Shown here piece after piece: positions 38,794 to 50,962 of a stretch of 64,000 bases of DNA; the first letter of the stretch is position 1; the number at the start of each line of letters is the position of its first letter. Source of the DNA: Chionis minor (Eukaryota > Chordata > Aves > Charadriiformes > Chionididae). A program made the translations under genes and the position numbers. The stretch covers positions 868,001 through 932,000 of the forward strand of contig VZSF01008968.1 in the NCBI GenBank assembly GCA_013398295.1, read 5' to 3'. A model generated the notes under the pieces. The model saw only the letters and a list, made by a program, of their open reading frames with translations, searched no databases and had not been told where the DNA came from.

Positions 38794-38984
38794 CTGTGTA
38801 AAACATTAAAGAGAAGGATTTCTAGAAAATAAGATATTTTATTACTTCAAACTCATGGCAAATGAGAAAAAATAGTTCCTGATGTAATAACCTCTTTCAT
38901 GAAGGCAGCTACTGTTTTCACCAGCAATCTCTAGTTAATGTTCTTTTGTATTGTTTTCTGGAAAGATGGGAGAGGAGGAAAAAA

Positions 38985-39930
38985 GATATTTTGGCTATTC
39001 CAACAGCCATGGTTTGGAGCCCTCTGGGACAATACTAACCTATACAGCAAATGTATTGTCCACCAAAACCAGATCATCCTTACACGTTGTGTGTCCATTG
39101 GGACATATCATACTCATGGCCCCGTGCTTGTTGTCCCACACTTTCTGTGTCCAGCTTTCACAAGATCTGGGAAGTCAGTTGGCGACATGATGTTGACCTT
39201 CTGTTTCCTGATGACGAAGAGTGAGATCGATCACCCATGACCAGGTTTCATCAATAAAGTCAAGGAATATATGTGAGCCTTTTCCCAGGGGAGCAGCCAC
39301 AAGTGCATAGGAGCCTTCTAGGGGATAAACACTCCTACGTGGTGTTTTTCACAAGTCTCCTATGAGCTTATGAACCCCAAAAGTTGCCATTCCTTTGTCC
39401 TACAAGCTTTGCAGGACACTGGATAAGCTTCATGGACACTGAGACAGTCTATGTCCACAGCTCTCATGATTCCAAGGGCTTTGAGTTCTCCACTGCCTGG
39501 TTTGAAGCCAGGAAAGCATCCTATGATTCTCAGCCTGCATGGGTCTGAGCGTCTCTGCCTCATGGCAGATGCTGATTACCCATTTCAGGCACAGGTCACC
39601 CCAACATTTTACAATAGCCATGCACCAGATGCTCCTTTCAGTGAGGTCCTGCAGGTTATCGTGACTCACATATTCCACTGGCCTGCTGCAAGTTCACAAA
39701 CCTCACCAAACAGAACAGCTTTGAGCATCAATGCCATTGGTGTTGACTGTCATCTGCTGATGTGCCTTGTACAGCCTGTGCGACGGCACGGGCAGGCTGT
39801 TCTACTCAGAGTGGCTACAAGACGGTCAGAACCTCCAGCTCCTGCCCTCACTGTCATCCCAGGATGTGGTGACAGAGAAAGTGGAGAAATGCGTGAAGCC
39901 ATCTGTGCCCATCTAGCTCAGCACTAGTTC
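38985..39930. other. unidentified coding-looking island
   Basis: A GC-richer segment with relatively long, stop-interrupted frames on both strands. On the plus strand one frame reads TSFAGHWISFMDTETVYVHS and continues to a TGA at about 39546. Further on, in another frame, LCDGTGRLFYSEWLQDGQN runs to a TAG at about 39915. The minus strand also offers FLDFIDETWSWVIDLTLR, and a plus-strand frame of 158 codons spans 39451-39927. I could not match any of these to a family. A decayed retrogene, a decayed transposon or an ancient ERV fragment are all possible; an intact gene is not. Confidence 0.35.
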
Positions 39931-40388
39931 CCTCACAAACATTGTAGGAGTAATCCACCATGCTTTTGTGCTCCAGTAGTCAGAAAAATAGATTTGGTTT
40001 CTCTCCCTCCATCTGAAGCCCTTATACAATTTTCAGCCCTCTCCACTCACTCCTTGTGTTGTGTTCTTCAGAGATACAGATTATGGTTGCAAGCATCCTC
40101 CAATGCTTCCTGTGTCTGCAGCCTCAGTTTGAGCTCTTTACACAGTTTATGATGACATTCTTTGTTTGCATTTATTGCCCACAGCCCCTGTCCTTAAGAC
40201 CTGAAGAGCCTCGTCCCACGAGGAGGTAAGTTTCTCTAACGTTACTGTTTCTCTGTGCACTCTTTCCTCTTTCTGTCTCAGCGCTTTACATAGGCAAGGT
40301 CATAAAATGTTTTCTTTCATCTATCATAATGATCTTGCTCTTAGAACACAGTTGCCCCAAAGGTTTTTTTCTCCTCCGTGGCTAAGAA

Positions 40389-40411
40389 GCTTTGGCTTCT
40401 CTAGCCAAAGC
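40389..40411. repeat. 9-bp perfect hairpin
   Basis: GCTTTGGCT (40389-40397), a TCTCT loop, then AGCCAAAGC (40403-40411). A perfect inverted repeat upstream of a CR1 fragment; no role is evident. Confidence 0.85.
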
Positions 40412-40526
40412 CCAAATTATATCCCCCAATCAAAACTTTTGGGCTGGTGGTTACTCTTTGTACAAAAACACCAAGCAGGAGATAGATGATCTGCTGTTGG
40501 CAAATGAGGTGCTGGAGGGAGAAGAG

Positions 40527-40562
40527 AAGAGAAGCAAAGATCTCAAGAGAAGCAAAGATCTC
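40527..40562 (+). repeat. 18-bp exact tandem duplication
   Basis: AAGAGAAGCAAAGATCTC occurs at 40527-40544 and immediately again at 40545-40562. Confidence 0.95.
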
Positions 40563-40621
40563 CCTAAAAAGCTCCTTTTCCTTATTCCCCTTTGAATGAC
40601 TCCATTTCAAGGAGTTACATG

Positions 40622-40883
40622 GAAAAGACAAGGGGTAATGGGTACAAGTTATTCCCAGGGAGATTCTGATTGGACACAAGAGGAAAATTTTTCACAGGAG
40701 CAACAATCAGCCATTGGAATAATCTCCCCAGGGAAGCAGTGGCTTCCCCATCATTGGACATTTCTGAGATTCAGCTGTACAGAGTTCTGGGCCGTCTTGT
40801 CTAGATCATGCTTTCGCCAAGAAAGTTTGGACCAGATGATCCTTGAGGTTCCTTTAAACCTGGCACTCTATGATTCTATGATT
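40622..40883 (+). mobile_element. CR1 LINE 3' end, older subfamily
   Basis: A CR1 3' terminus recognised from ACAAGGGGTAATGGGTACAA, GGACACAAGAGGAAAATTTT, CATTGGAATAATCTCCCCAG and GGACCAGATGATCCTTGAGG. It ends in the tail CTATGATTCTATGATT. The wording differs from the copies at 8756 and 43139, so it belongs to another CR1 subfamily. About 260 bp, truncated at the 5' end. Confidence 0.9.
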
Positions 40884-43138
40884 TTCTGCATTTAATTGCT
40901 ATCTCCTTCGATGGAGCCCTGTTCTGAACTGTGCTTTCAAATTATTTTGAAAGGGCAAACCTTAAAGATTTATTGAGTTACATATTACTTTACTCTTATT
41001 GTCACCAATACTTGAACGGCAGCTCAAATTGTTCATATCTAGCATGATTTTGACACTAAGAATTTACTAAACCTTAAATTTTAGTTTCTATCTTCTTGCA
41101 AAGTTGCTTAAACTGTACATTTAGATTTATAATTATGAAACTATACTTATCTAAAGGTGATTTATATGCATAGCTGAAAGTTCCTGAGGTTTTTTGGCAA
41201 GAGAAAAAATGTCATTTGTCCTGAGAAGAGCAATGTGTAGCAAAAAAAGTGCAGAATGCTTTTACAGCTCTGCAGAAACTCTTTTTCTTTCTCTGGATAG
41301 AATTAATTTCCTTCCCAATTAATACAAGTTTCAGGCCTAAGGGGATAATGGACCATATAATAGTCAAGATCCAGGACATCAGATGAGACAAGGAAGAATG
41401 TAACTAGGGAGGAAAGTTGCTATGAGATTGCTTTAAAAAAAAAAAAATTCTATTGGAGAACCATTAACATCTTAGACTGCATATGAACTGTGGAACACTG
41501 GGCAATTTCAACCTTCTTGTTCTGGTTGCTGACTCCAGCTGTGTGTCTGCTTCCTGCTAGGGAAAGAGCTTGATATGCCCTCTTCCCCATTATTTTCCTG
41601 GGTATCTGTGGAAAGAAACATGGGACAAAATATAAGGACCATGTTACACAGTCCAGCCCTTTTCTGCCATAGAGCTGCTGTCTTAGAGCTCTTTCTGTAA
41701 GCTGGTCAAACTCCGTCTGCAATACTGTAGAGTTTTTTTCACTCTTGCTCTATTGAAAGTGTTGCTGCAAAGCTCCATTATTTTTGAAATTCTGAATTTC
41801 CCATGAAAATAGGTAGAAATCTACATTAATAAGATGCTTTCAGAAATGCATTCTGGCTTTTCTTTTTGCCAGGGATTTCCTGTTAAAAAGACTGAGAAAA
41901 ATTGTCACACATCAAATCATGTGATACAAGGACTCAGTAATACCTATGTACAGAAAAATCAGTTTAGTCTGTCATCAACTATTTCCTATTCCTTTGTGTT
42001 CACACTTTTCCATTAAGGGTTAAGTGTTTTGCAATAGTTAATCCCTTTTTGTACTTTTCTTTCAACATGTGTATGAGCAACCTACAAAATTGTTCCTGTA
42101 AAGCATTTTCCGTTTGTTTTCATGACCACAGGAGTGTGCTGTTATATCCTTTTGTCACTGGTGATTGATAATAATGTTGAGATGTCCATTGCCTCTGCTT
42201 GGTTGTGCACCTATAGGATATGAAAGTGATGCATATTTTCTGTTTAGACAGTTAGCTTTTCCTTGGTGAAAAAAAAAAAAAAAAGAAGAGACAAAAAGAA
42301 GTTTGAACTGAACATGTTGCTGTAAGGCAAGAAAATGATTGATTGGGTGGATATAAAACAATTGGAGAGATGTGTGTCCTCATGTGTGTAATAAGTTGTG
42401 CCAGAAGCTGGAGCTGGGTGGGGAGGATGAAAATGTTTTCCATTATCTGGGGGTTTTTTTTGTAACACCAACATGAATGGAAAGGTGTCCTAGGAAGCTG
42501 TACTACCAATTCAGAAAGTATGTGGGATTCAAAGCACACTGTGCTTTACCTTTGATACTCACTATTCAAATGAAACAAAAGATGTTTCAGCACCAAAAGT
42601 TCTATTGTGATAAAAGTAATGAAGGGCATAAGATGTTCTGTGATAATGGCTGTGAAGCCTGTCTACCGACTACTTTTCAGATCTCATGCATATTTTTGGT
42701 GAGAGGATAGCTTCGTTCTGAAATCCTTTCTATATGCAATAGCTCCGGTGATCACTGACAATTTTTATCAGTCGCCTGCACCAGTCATTTTATTACATTC
42801 TTTGGCTTGTTTTCCTTGTCATAGACATATATATTGTTATTACTGCATACATAAATTTATGAAGTAAATTTAGGAATCTTTATGGACAGAAATTTCAATA
42901 TATATCACTGTCGCTTCATTTGCTTCCTTTGTATTTGCATATATAAGCTTGGTTTTACATAGGCAGAAACATTCAGACATTCTATCATTAATTAAAGACA
43001 GTTTGTTTTTAGTTTTATAACTTCATCCAAAGAACAGTGATAAGCAGCCATGAAACCAGTCCACTCAAAAAGTGATGGAAAAAAAATCAGCATTAAATTA
43101 AATAACTAATTAATCCATTTGTGAGAAGAAGGATGAGG
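40884..43138. other. unique DNA, no gene seen
   Basis: No gene or transposon recognised. Open frames stay below 100 codons, several of them extended by the A-run near 42268-42284. Confidence 0.6.
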
Positions 43139-43783
43139 AAGATGATCCTGGGCTGCATTGAAAGAAGCATGGCCAGCAGGTTGAGGGAGATGATTTTCCC
43201 CCTCTACTCTGCTCATGAGACCTCACCTGGAGTACTGCATCCAGCTCTGGTGTCTCCAGCACAAGAAAAACATGGACCTGTTGCAGTGGGTCCAGAGGAG
43301 GGCCACAAAAATGATCAGAGGGCTGGAACAGCTCTCCTACGAAGAAAAGGTGAGAGAGTTGCCATTGTTCAGCCTGAAAAGAGAAGCTCTGGGAAGACCT
43401 TATAGCAGCCTTTCAGTACTTCAATTGGGCCTATAAGAAAGATGAGGACAAACTTTTAGTAGGGCCTGTTGCAATATATAAAGGGGCTTATAAGAAAGAC
43501 AGAGAGAGTCTTTTTACCAAGGCCTGCAGTGACAGGACAAGGGGCAAACACTTTAAATGGAAAGAGGGTAGATTTAGATTGGACTTAAGGAAGACATTTT
43601 TCATGATGAGGCTAGTGAGGCACTGGAATGGGCTCCCCAGAGAGAACATTCCCCTTGGTAATGTTCAAAGTCAGGCTGGATGGGACTTTGAGCAACCTGA
43701 TCTAGTCAAAGAAGTCAGGCAAGGTTAAACTAGATGATCCTTTCAGGTCCCTTCTAACCCAAACCATGCTGTGATTCTATGAT
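43139..43783 (+). mobile_element. CR1 LINE 3' portion
   Basis: About 645 bp of CR1, from the late reverse-transcriptase/ORF2 region (ATCCTGGGCTGCATTGAAAG, ACCTGGAGTACTGCATCCAG, GGGTCCAGAGGAGGGCCAC) through to the 3' end (CCCAAACCATGCTGTGATTC). Same subfamily style as 32132-32464. Stops and frameshifts are present, and it carries an internal duplication at 43427-43536. Not mobile. Confidence 0.93.
43427..43536 (+). repeat. imperfect duplication inside CR1
   Basis: GGGCCTATAAGAAAGATG...GGGCCTGTTGC (43427-43476) is followed by GGGGCTTATAAGAAAGAC...GGCCTGCAGTGACA (43483-43536). In CR1 this block normally occurs once, so this copy has a diverged internal tandem duplication of about 56 bp. Confidence 0.7.
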
Positions 43784-44998
43784 AAGATAGAAAAAAACAA
43801 TGGAATCCAAGCTGTATATTTTAACTTATTGTATGGAATCAAGTATGTTATGAAAAGACTAAAAATATTCAACATCTCATAAAATATAACAGTTTGTGCA
43901 TTTAAATTACATTAATATTTGTACTGGGTTTACATAGGAAGGTTTTGGTAATGGGAAGCTAGTTTTGTTTTAGTTTCTCATTATCCTACTTTATTTTTAG
44001 TATTTTTAAAATATCAAATATATCTTCTCCAAGTCAAGTCCGCTTTGCTCGTGATGGTTTCGTGAGTGATCTGCTTGTGATTATCTTGACCCATGATTTT
44101 TTTCATCTTACTATCTCCTTTCTGCTGAGAATGGGGAGTAAGACAAATAGTGGGCAACGGGAAGCCAGCCAAGGTCAGACCACCACACTGTCACTTAGGT
44201 AGATGTTGGGCTTTTACAAAATACAGAGTTTGACAGAAAACACCCAACGCACAGCAATTCCAATTCTGAATACAAATATTAGCTCTGTTAAGTTATATAT
44301 TTATTGCCGAAGACATACTAGAATAAAATCTTACATGTCGTCATTTAGAATAGTAATTCCAAAAATGTGCAGCTAAGCAAAATTCCACATCAGGCCTAAT
44401 AATATTTTCAGTATTTTGGACTCAATCTGCTTATATATATGTGTATATATATGTACAAATATAGATACATGTGTAAGACTTGATATGTACAACATAGTGA
44501 AATCTTCAAAAAAGAAGAGTGTCATATGAGTGAACTATTGAAGAGAGGTACAGACGTGACATATCAGAGCAATGCCTGTCCTAAACTTAGCAGAGCACCA
44601 TGTTCCCTGCAGATGTGCCAGGGAAACGAGAGTGGGCAACAGGATCATGGTGCAAAGCCTTAGAGAGGAGTTTGATGGGAAAGTCACTTCCTGGGAAAGT
44701 GTTGGAGACTTTTTAGCGTGTTCTGTTTACAGAGTGGGTGGGAACTGCCACCTCTTGAATCTCCTGACTTCCATGTTTCTTTGCTTTTGTAAGAGATCAG
44801 GGAAGACAGCAAGTCCTTCCATGGCTTATGCAGGAGTTGGTGGCCAGAGCACTCTGCCACAGCCAAGGAAGACTTTTTCACTATGTGTAAAAGTCTTGAT
44901 GTTTTTTCCATGTTTTGTTGTTCATGCTTCTGCTGCTTGGGTATCTTTGTCTGCTATTTCACTTAACTTTCTTCTTTCAGCATTAAACTGGCTCCAGT
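43784..44998. other. unique DNA, no gene seen
   Basis: No gene recognised. A plus-strand open frame of 148 codons (44572-45018) runs up to the CR1 boundary and has no family signature. The segment 44570-44990 is somewhat GC-richer and could be an unrecognised repeat. Confidence 0.5.
44431..44473. repeat. TA/TG microsatellite
   Basis: TTATATATATGTGTATATAT followed by ATGTACAAATATAGATACAT. A degenerate TA-rich simple repeat. Confidence 0.85.
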
Positions 44999-45937
44999 CC
45001 CATTCAATGTATTCATAATGACCTGGATGAAGAGATGGAGTGTACCATCAGCAAGTTTGCTGGTGACACAAAACTGGGAAGGGGCTGACACAGCAGAAGG
45101 CCGAGCTGCCATTCAGCATGACCTGGACAGGCTGGAGATTTGGGCAGAGAGAAACCATATGAAATTCAACAAAAGCAAGTGTAGGGTGCTACACCTGGGG
45201 AGGAATAACCCCATGCAGCAGTACAGGTTAGGGGATGACCTGCTGGAAAGCAGTTCTGTGGCAACGGACCTGGCAGTGCTGGTGGACAACAGGATAACCA
45301 TGAGCCAGCAATGTGCCCTTGTGGCCAAGAAGGCCAATGTCATCCTGGGGTGCATCAAGAGGAGCATAGCAAGCATGTGGAGGGAGGTCATCCTCCCCCT
45401 TTACTCTGCCCTGGTGAGACCACAACTCAAGTACTCTGTCCAGCTCTGGGCTCTCCAGTTTAAGAAGGACAGAGAACTGCTGGAGAGGGTGCAGCAAAAG
45501 GCCACAAAGATGATTAGGGGGCTGGAGCATCTTTCTTATGAGGAAAAGCTAAGCGACTTGGGTCTTTTTAGTCTGGAGAAGAGAAGGCTGAGGGGGAATC
45601 TCATCCATGCTTATAAATATTTAAAGGGAGGGTGCTGGGAGGAGGGGGCCTGTATTTTTTAAGTGGCACCTAGTGATAGGACAAGAGGTAACAGGCACAA
45701 ACTTGAATATAGGAAGTTCCATCTGAACATGAGGAGGAACTTTGTTACTTGTAGGGTGGCAGAGCACTGGAGCAGGCTGCCCAGGTGGTGGAGTCTCCAG
45801 CTCTGGAGACATTCCAAACCCGCCCGGACACCATCCTGTGCAACCTGCTGTAGGCGAACCTGCTCTGGCAGTGGGGTTGGACTAGATGATCTCCAGAGGT
45901 CCCTTCCAACCCCTAACATTCTGTGATTCTGTGATTC
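44999..45937 (+). mobile_element. CR1 LINE, longest 3' copy in window
   Basis: About 940 bp, starting in the reverse-transcriptase domain (AATGACCTGGATGAAGAGAT) and ending in the 3' tail ATTCTGTGATTCTGTGATTC. The catalytic-box region reads SKFAGDTKL where CR1 normally has FADD, so the first aspartate of the pair is lost (45056-45067). A frameshift follows almost at once, and an in-frame TAA stands at 45660-45662. The 3' part still shows ORF2 C-terminal wording and the usual closing block GGACTAGATGATCTCCAGAG. Dead, but relatively well preserved. Confidence 0.95.
45018..45926 (+). pseudogene. CR1 ORF2 remnant (reverse transcriptase C-terminus)
   Basis: An open frame of 214 codons (45018-45662) is separated by one TAA from a second open stretch in the same frame (45663-45926). 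From about residue 20 it reads as the CR1 ORF2 C-terminal region, with segments such as [44 protein letters not shown] and [15 protein letters not shown]. The first 20 or so residues are out of the true frame because of an upstream frameshift. The intact protein would be the replicase of the element; this copy lacks the endonuclease and most of the polymerase. Confidence 0.9.
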
Positions 45938-48794
45938 AAAACAGAGGAGAATTAATCTGAGTTTCTCCTAGTTTATTGCCCTCTTTATTTCATTTGAATC
46001 TAGTATCAGAGGGATCATTCTCAATTCCAGAGGGTTTACTAATCCACATACTCTGGTGAAAACTTGTTTTCTTTCCCTCCCCCACTGCCATGAATCTCTG
46101 GAGGCATTCAGTGATTACACAATTCCCAAAACCCTCTCACAGAACCAATCTTTGAGCAATCTGTTGTTCTTAATTATCTTGTCATGCTTTCACCCTTTTT
46201 TCTCTAGGGCTGGAAGGATTCTCCTGAATCCCATCTGGTCTCCCTGTCTCTGGGCATCTTCCTGACCCCAAGAGTTCTGCATCTTCTGCATTGCAGCAGG
46301 ATTCTGTCCATGTTGTTTATACTGAAAAAAGGGGCATATTTTCCTTAATTCTGTTGAAACCCCTGCTTGCCACATATCCACAGTTCATACCCTGAGAATT
46401 GATATCCTTTTGTTCATTTGAATAAAAATAATTCACTTAAGTTTTCATAGCTATATCTCTGAATATTTCTGATATTAAAGTATATTTTTAATACAAAAGT
46501 ACTACCAAACTAAAAAATATTTAGAAAATTCAGAAACTTAGAAAACACTGAAATTAGATTTTTTTTCTAGTGAACGGATTTTCTTCCAAGGCAAAGAATT
46601 CGAAATTCACACAGCTTCATAAAATATGTTGGTGGTGTTATAGCTCTTTTTTACAAAGAAAACAGAAAGAAACAAGTCTAAGCTCTGCTTAACACACAGA
46701 TAAAATTTTTATATACATTCCTGAGCTATAGGGTCTTGACATTTTCTAATATTATTTCTATCATTATCAAGGAATATTATATAAAATCTTGCTGACGCAT
46801 GCAAAATGGGACCCTTTGCATTCTGACTGCATTTCATCTATATGACAGAAAAGTCTTATCCATGATCTATCCACATAATAGTCTTTTTCATTTTGATCGT
46901 CTTCATTATTATTCCTCATTAAAATTTTCCTTTTTGATGAGAGTATAAAATGATTTATTTTACCTTTGTTGTATTGTTCAAAGCTCAAAATGAAAAATAA
47001 AAACAAACAAACCCCAAACCAAAATCCACGCCCAACACTATGTAGTACTTTAATTATACAATTTGTTTCCTGGGCTTTAGATTCTCAATATTACAACTTT
47101 TTTTTTTTTTCTCTGTGTTAAAATGGTTGTTCCAGGCCATTTTCTAGATAGCTCTTTAATACCACCATTATTATCCTTTTTCTTGCATTTTTGGGCACTC
47201 AAAGCTTGTGATGAGTTTTAGGTACATGAGAATGGAGGGCAAAACCATATGAAATACTCCTACTAATTTAAATTATGGTCCAAGGCGATTTTGACCTTCA
47301 GCTCCATCATCTCTGTTTCTCATTCTCATCATATAGAAGGTGATTATGGCCCTGATACAGCTGTTCTGTGATTAAACTTGCACAGACTACTTAAGGTAAG
47401 ATGGCATTTTTCTGCCCAGTTGCCAAGCTGTTGAGATGCTGACTTTAGTCTATGTCTTCTGAAATTTCTACCCATTGTTACATTTTGACCCACTTTTAAA
47501 TTTTCACCTTATTTCAAATATTTACCTTGCAAGCTTACAGATACTGACTTCCTAGCCTTTCTGTTTATTTTCAATTTATTTAATGATCTGCTAAATTTCC
47601 TTTGTTGCATCTGTAAAATATTGTTTGCATAGAATATTATTCAGCAACTTAACTAATTTGCTCAATTAACTGGCATAATTAAAATTCCAGAAATCCTTTA
47701 GTAAGTGTTAAAAATAAGCTTTACTCATTTTTATATCTAAGCTAACTCTACAAGCTGCTAGAACAACAGCTCCTAGCACAAGCTCTATCATTAATGTGCT
47801 ACTTGTCTTCTCTTTTAATTCTGAGTACTTAACAAAGAGATAGGCCACTACAAATGAAAATCCCCAAAACAGTACATCATATCATGTCATGTCATTGCTT
47901 GATCAGTTTTTGAAATGGCATTAAATTTTTTTGCGAGTGATTAATAAGGGATGCGGATAGAAACCAGCATTAGGATTTGTAGGAGAAAGTTCTTTTCTAT
48001 ACATGATTTTAGACAAAGGAGAAAGTTATCGCTAAAGCAAACAGTGAATCATGTTATTGTGTAGTAAAAGGCTCATTATTTTTTCTTTTCAGTCCCCCAC
48101 TGAAGGTCTCTGCATACTTTCCAAGGAATAACACCAATATCCTTTCTAGTTACCTGGTACCTAACGCAATGGAACTCAAACAGAAACCTTGAGAATGAAT
48201 ATGAGTTTTCAGACTGCTGTTACAGCAAATTGTTTACTAGCTCTCTGCCTTCTTGCTTATGTCACAGTGAGTAATATCGCTTTCAGTTGTATGACATGAT
48301 GCCTCAGATTTGTATCATCATGGAAAAATACAATGACCTGTTTCCACTTTGGAATGAAAAACATTAAGTACAGCTTTTTTCTTTCTCCTCTGCTACCTTC
48401 AGCTCCTTGTTCTTTCCTATCTGGATTTTCCTACAATCCAGCCTGCCTTCTAAAAGACATTGACAGTTATATGCAGAAGAAACAGTCTCACTTTGCTCCT
48501 CTGGTTGGTAGTATTGGAAGGAACCAATCAATGGCGTACAGAAAAGATGTTTCTTTCCCTTATATCTTTATGTCTGTTGGGTTTTTTTAATTATAAAAGA
48601 CTAAATCAGGCATTTAGAAACCAGCTTAAATCACAGAGTCCCAGAAGGCTTGAACACTCAGTGGGTTCCAATGAAGTTACTGAAAGCTCAAGATATGTAA
48701 CAGGCTTTAAAACTGAAACGCTACCTATAAAAAAAAAAGCTGGCCTAGGAATGTGAATTAAGTCCACATCTTTGAAAAGCTTCTGAAATGTTAC

Positions 48795-48822
48795 CATTTG
48801 ATTGGTTAATCATTTGATTGGT
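48795..48822 (+). repeat. 12-bp direct repeat
   Basis: CATTTGATTGGT at 48795-48806 and 48811-48822, with a 16-bp period. Confidence 0.9.
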
Positions 48823-50946
48823 GAGTTTTTTGGTTACAGGGGAATGTATATGGAGTGTTATAATTATAATGTAGTTTAAGAACTGAAAAATATGTAAAGT
48901 TCTCCAGGCTGCAACCAGTCAAACATAAAGAGCAGCAGATACATGTGGAGGGATGCTGCTTGTCTGCCTGCTGCTCATTCCTATCATTGCTTTTTCTAGG
49001 GAAAAGTGGCAAAGACAGAAGCAGAATCAAGAGGTGAAAGAGTTAATCTCATTACATTTTCTTCTGCAGAGGATCCAAACCACGATTATATTACAAACAT
49101 CTCAAATACATAAATGTTTTCCTGACATATACTCTCTGAGGTTCATTATTGCACGCAGGTGTGGAGGAAAAGAGCAGCAGGTCTATGAAGCTGTGAACAG
49201 GAACTGCATGAAAGACTACCTCCATACTGAAATGTCACAAACATAAAAAAAAAGTGAACCTCCCTCTATTAGGGTTCAAATGTATTATGTTACTCAGCTT
49301 ATGCCACAATTTGACTGCATTTAAAATTTTCTGTAAGTTCAGGCTTAGTATTTGTGCTTCTGAAATATGTGTTGTGCAAAAGGCTAAACTCAGACTGTCA
49401 AAAGACAAAGAATCTCAAGGTAAAGAAAACAAGGCTGTATTGAATAATCAGTATATGGGAAAAGGAAATTCAATTTCTTTCCGAGTGTTAAATGTTCTGC
49501 AATTACATTTTAATTGCTAAAGTAGGAACAGATATTTTGTAGGCTGCAAACTAGGCAAGTTGTTGGAGAAATGTGAGGCTAAAAGAACTACTTATATTAA
49601 TTTTTCAGTGGCATCTGATTTCTAGACAAATTTTGGTAATTTACTGCAAATTAGTAGGAATTAAACTGATACCCCATTTCTGAGAATTCATGTCTGAAAG
49701 CCTGTATGGTAGTGTAGTAAAAAATAGTCTAACCTCTTCACCTGCCCCCTGCTAATTACAGTAAGTCATTCATTCAAAGTATTGATGCATGCTTTGAAAG
49801 TCTATGTTCTCCTTTAACACAAGGGTATAAAGGATGAAAAGGTCAGTGACATACAGCAGTAAGTGTTTGAAAACCATTTAATGAGGTAGTCTGCATAAAA
49901 ATTAGCTTTTTCATTTGAAACAGGCAACATATGAAGTCTGGAGAATATGCGCCAAAGCGATCGTAGCTTCTCATAAAGCAGTTCCTTGGGTTAATTCATT
50001 AAAAATGCTAAATTGGATGGTTTATGAAACAGAAGGACATCCTTAAGAGTGAAAAGCTTTCTCAGATACCTTTGTGAAAAAGATGGACATCTCACTCAAA
50101 GGTAGTCTCAAAATTTAGTAAGAAGTTAATTGTCACATATCATTTTCCAACTTTCTTATGAGAAGAATATGGAGCTGGGAAATGTATGCCTTATGCATCT
50201 ACCTTTTTTAACATACATCAGCTTGGGCCCTATTAACTTTGTCCCTTAGGTAGTGAAGTTATGAGAAATGATGCATGAGAGACAGGTAGTAGTTCAGATC
50301 CTGGGTCTTTGAACACCTCATCTGCAGACAGCTGGATGTTAACATTCTTGGGAATATCTGAGATTCAAATTTTTTAAATGTCATTCCTTGATAATGAAAT
50401 GCACAAAAAAATTCACAGTATGTAGCCATCCTCATTTATAAAAGGGATAAATGAGTTCTCTTTTATCCATGAATTGTGTCCCTCAGAAGCTATCTTTAGG
50501 ATCTCATTTGCACAAATTAGTGTAGATCTTAAATATGTCTGTTAACAAATCTAAGCCTTACTGGAAAAGTGCATAATTCTCCTTATGAGTTTACAGTTAT
50601 AACAGAGAATAATTAGCTACATTAGCTAATTGTTTTCAGAACCCACAATAATGAGTTTATGATATAAATGATCACATACAGTGACAAAATAAAACTATAT
50701 TAACAATTAAATTGTTCTATAATAATGTTCATGACAATGCTGTTAAGAATAGACTGTGAATTTTTATGGACAGACATGCATTTTTTTTAGTAGAGAAAAA
50801 CTAACTTCTTGATTTTACTAACCTATGTTTTACATTCTTTTAATTGTTATGTTTTCAACTGAAAAATTAGAATAACTTCTTAAGTTAAACTTTTGAAGTT
50901 TTATTTGAAGATAAATCGTTCGTAAAGGTACCTAATAATGAAAAAA

Positions 50947-50962
50947 AATCAATCAATCAATC
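50947..50962 (+). repeat. (AATC)4 microsatellite
   Basis: Four perfect AATC units between A-rich flanks. Confidence 0.95.

Noticed and set aside
44431..44473. TA-rich stretch as a possible promoter
   Set aside because: It is a degenerate TA/TG microsatellite with no downstream gene or transcript evidence.
44572..45018. Plus-strand open frame of 148 codons ending at the CR1 boundary
   Set aside because: No domain signature; it ends within the CR1, whose own frame is different. Probably chance in a GC-richer patch.
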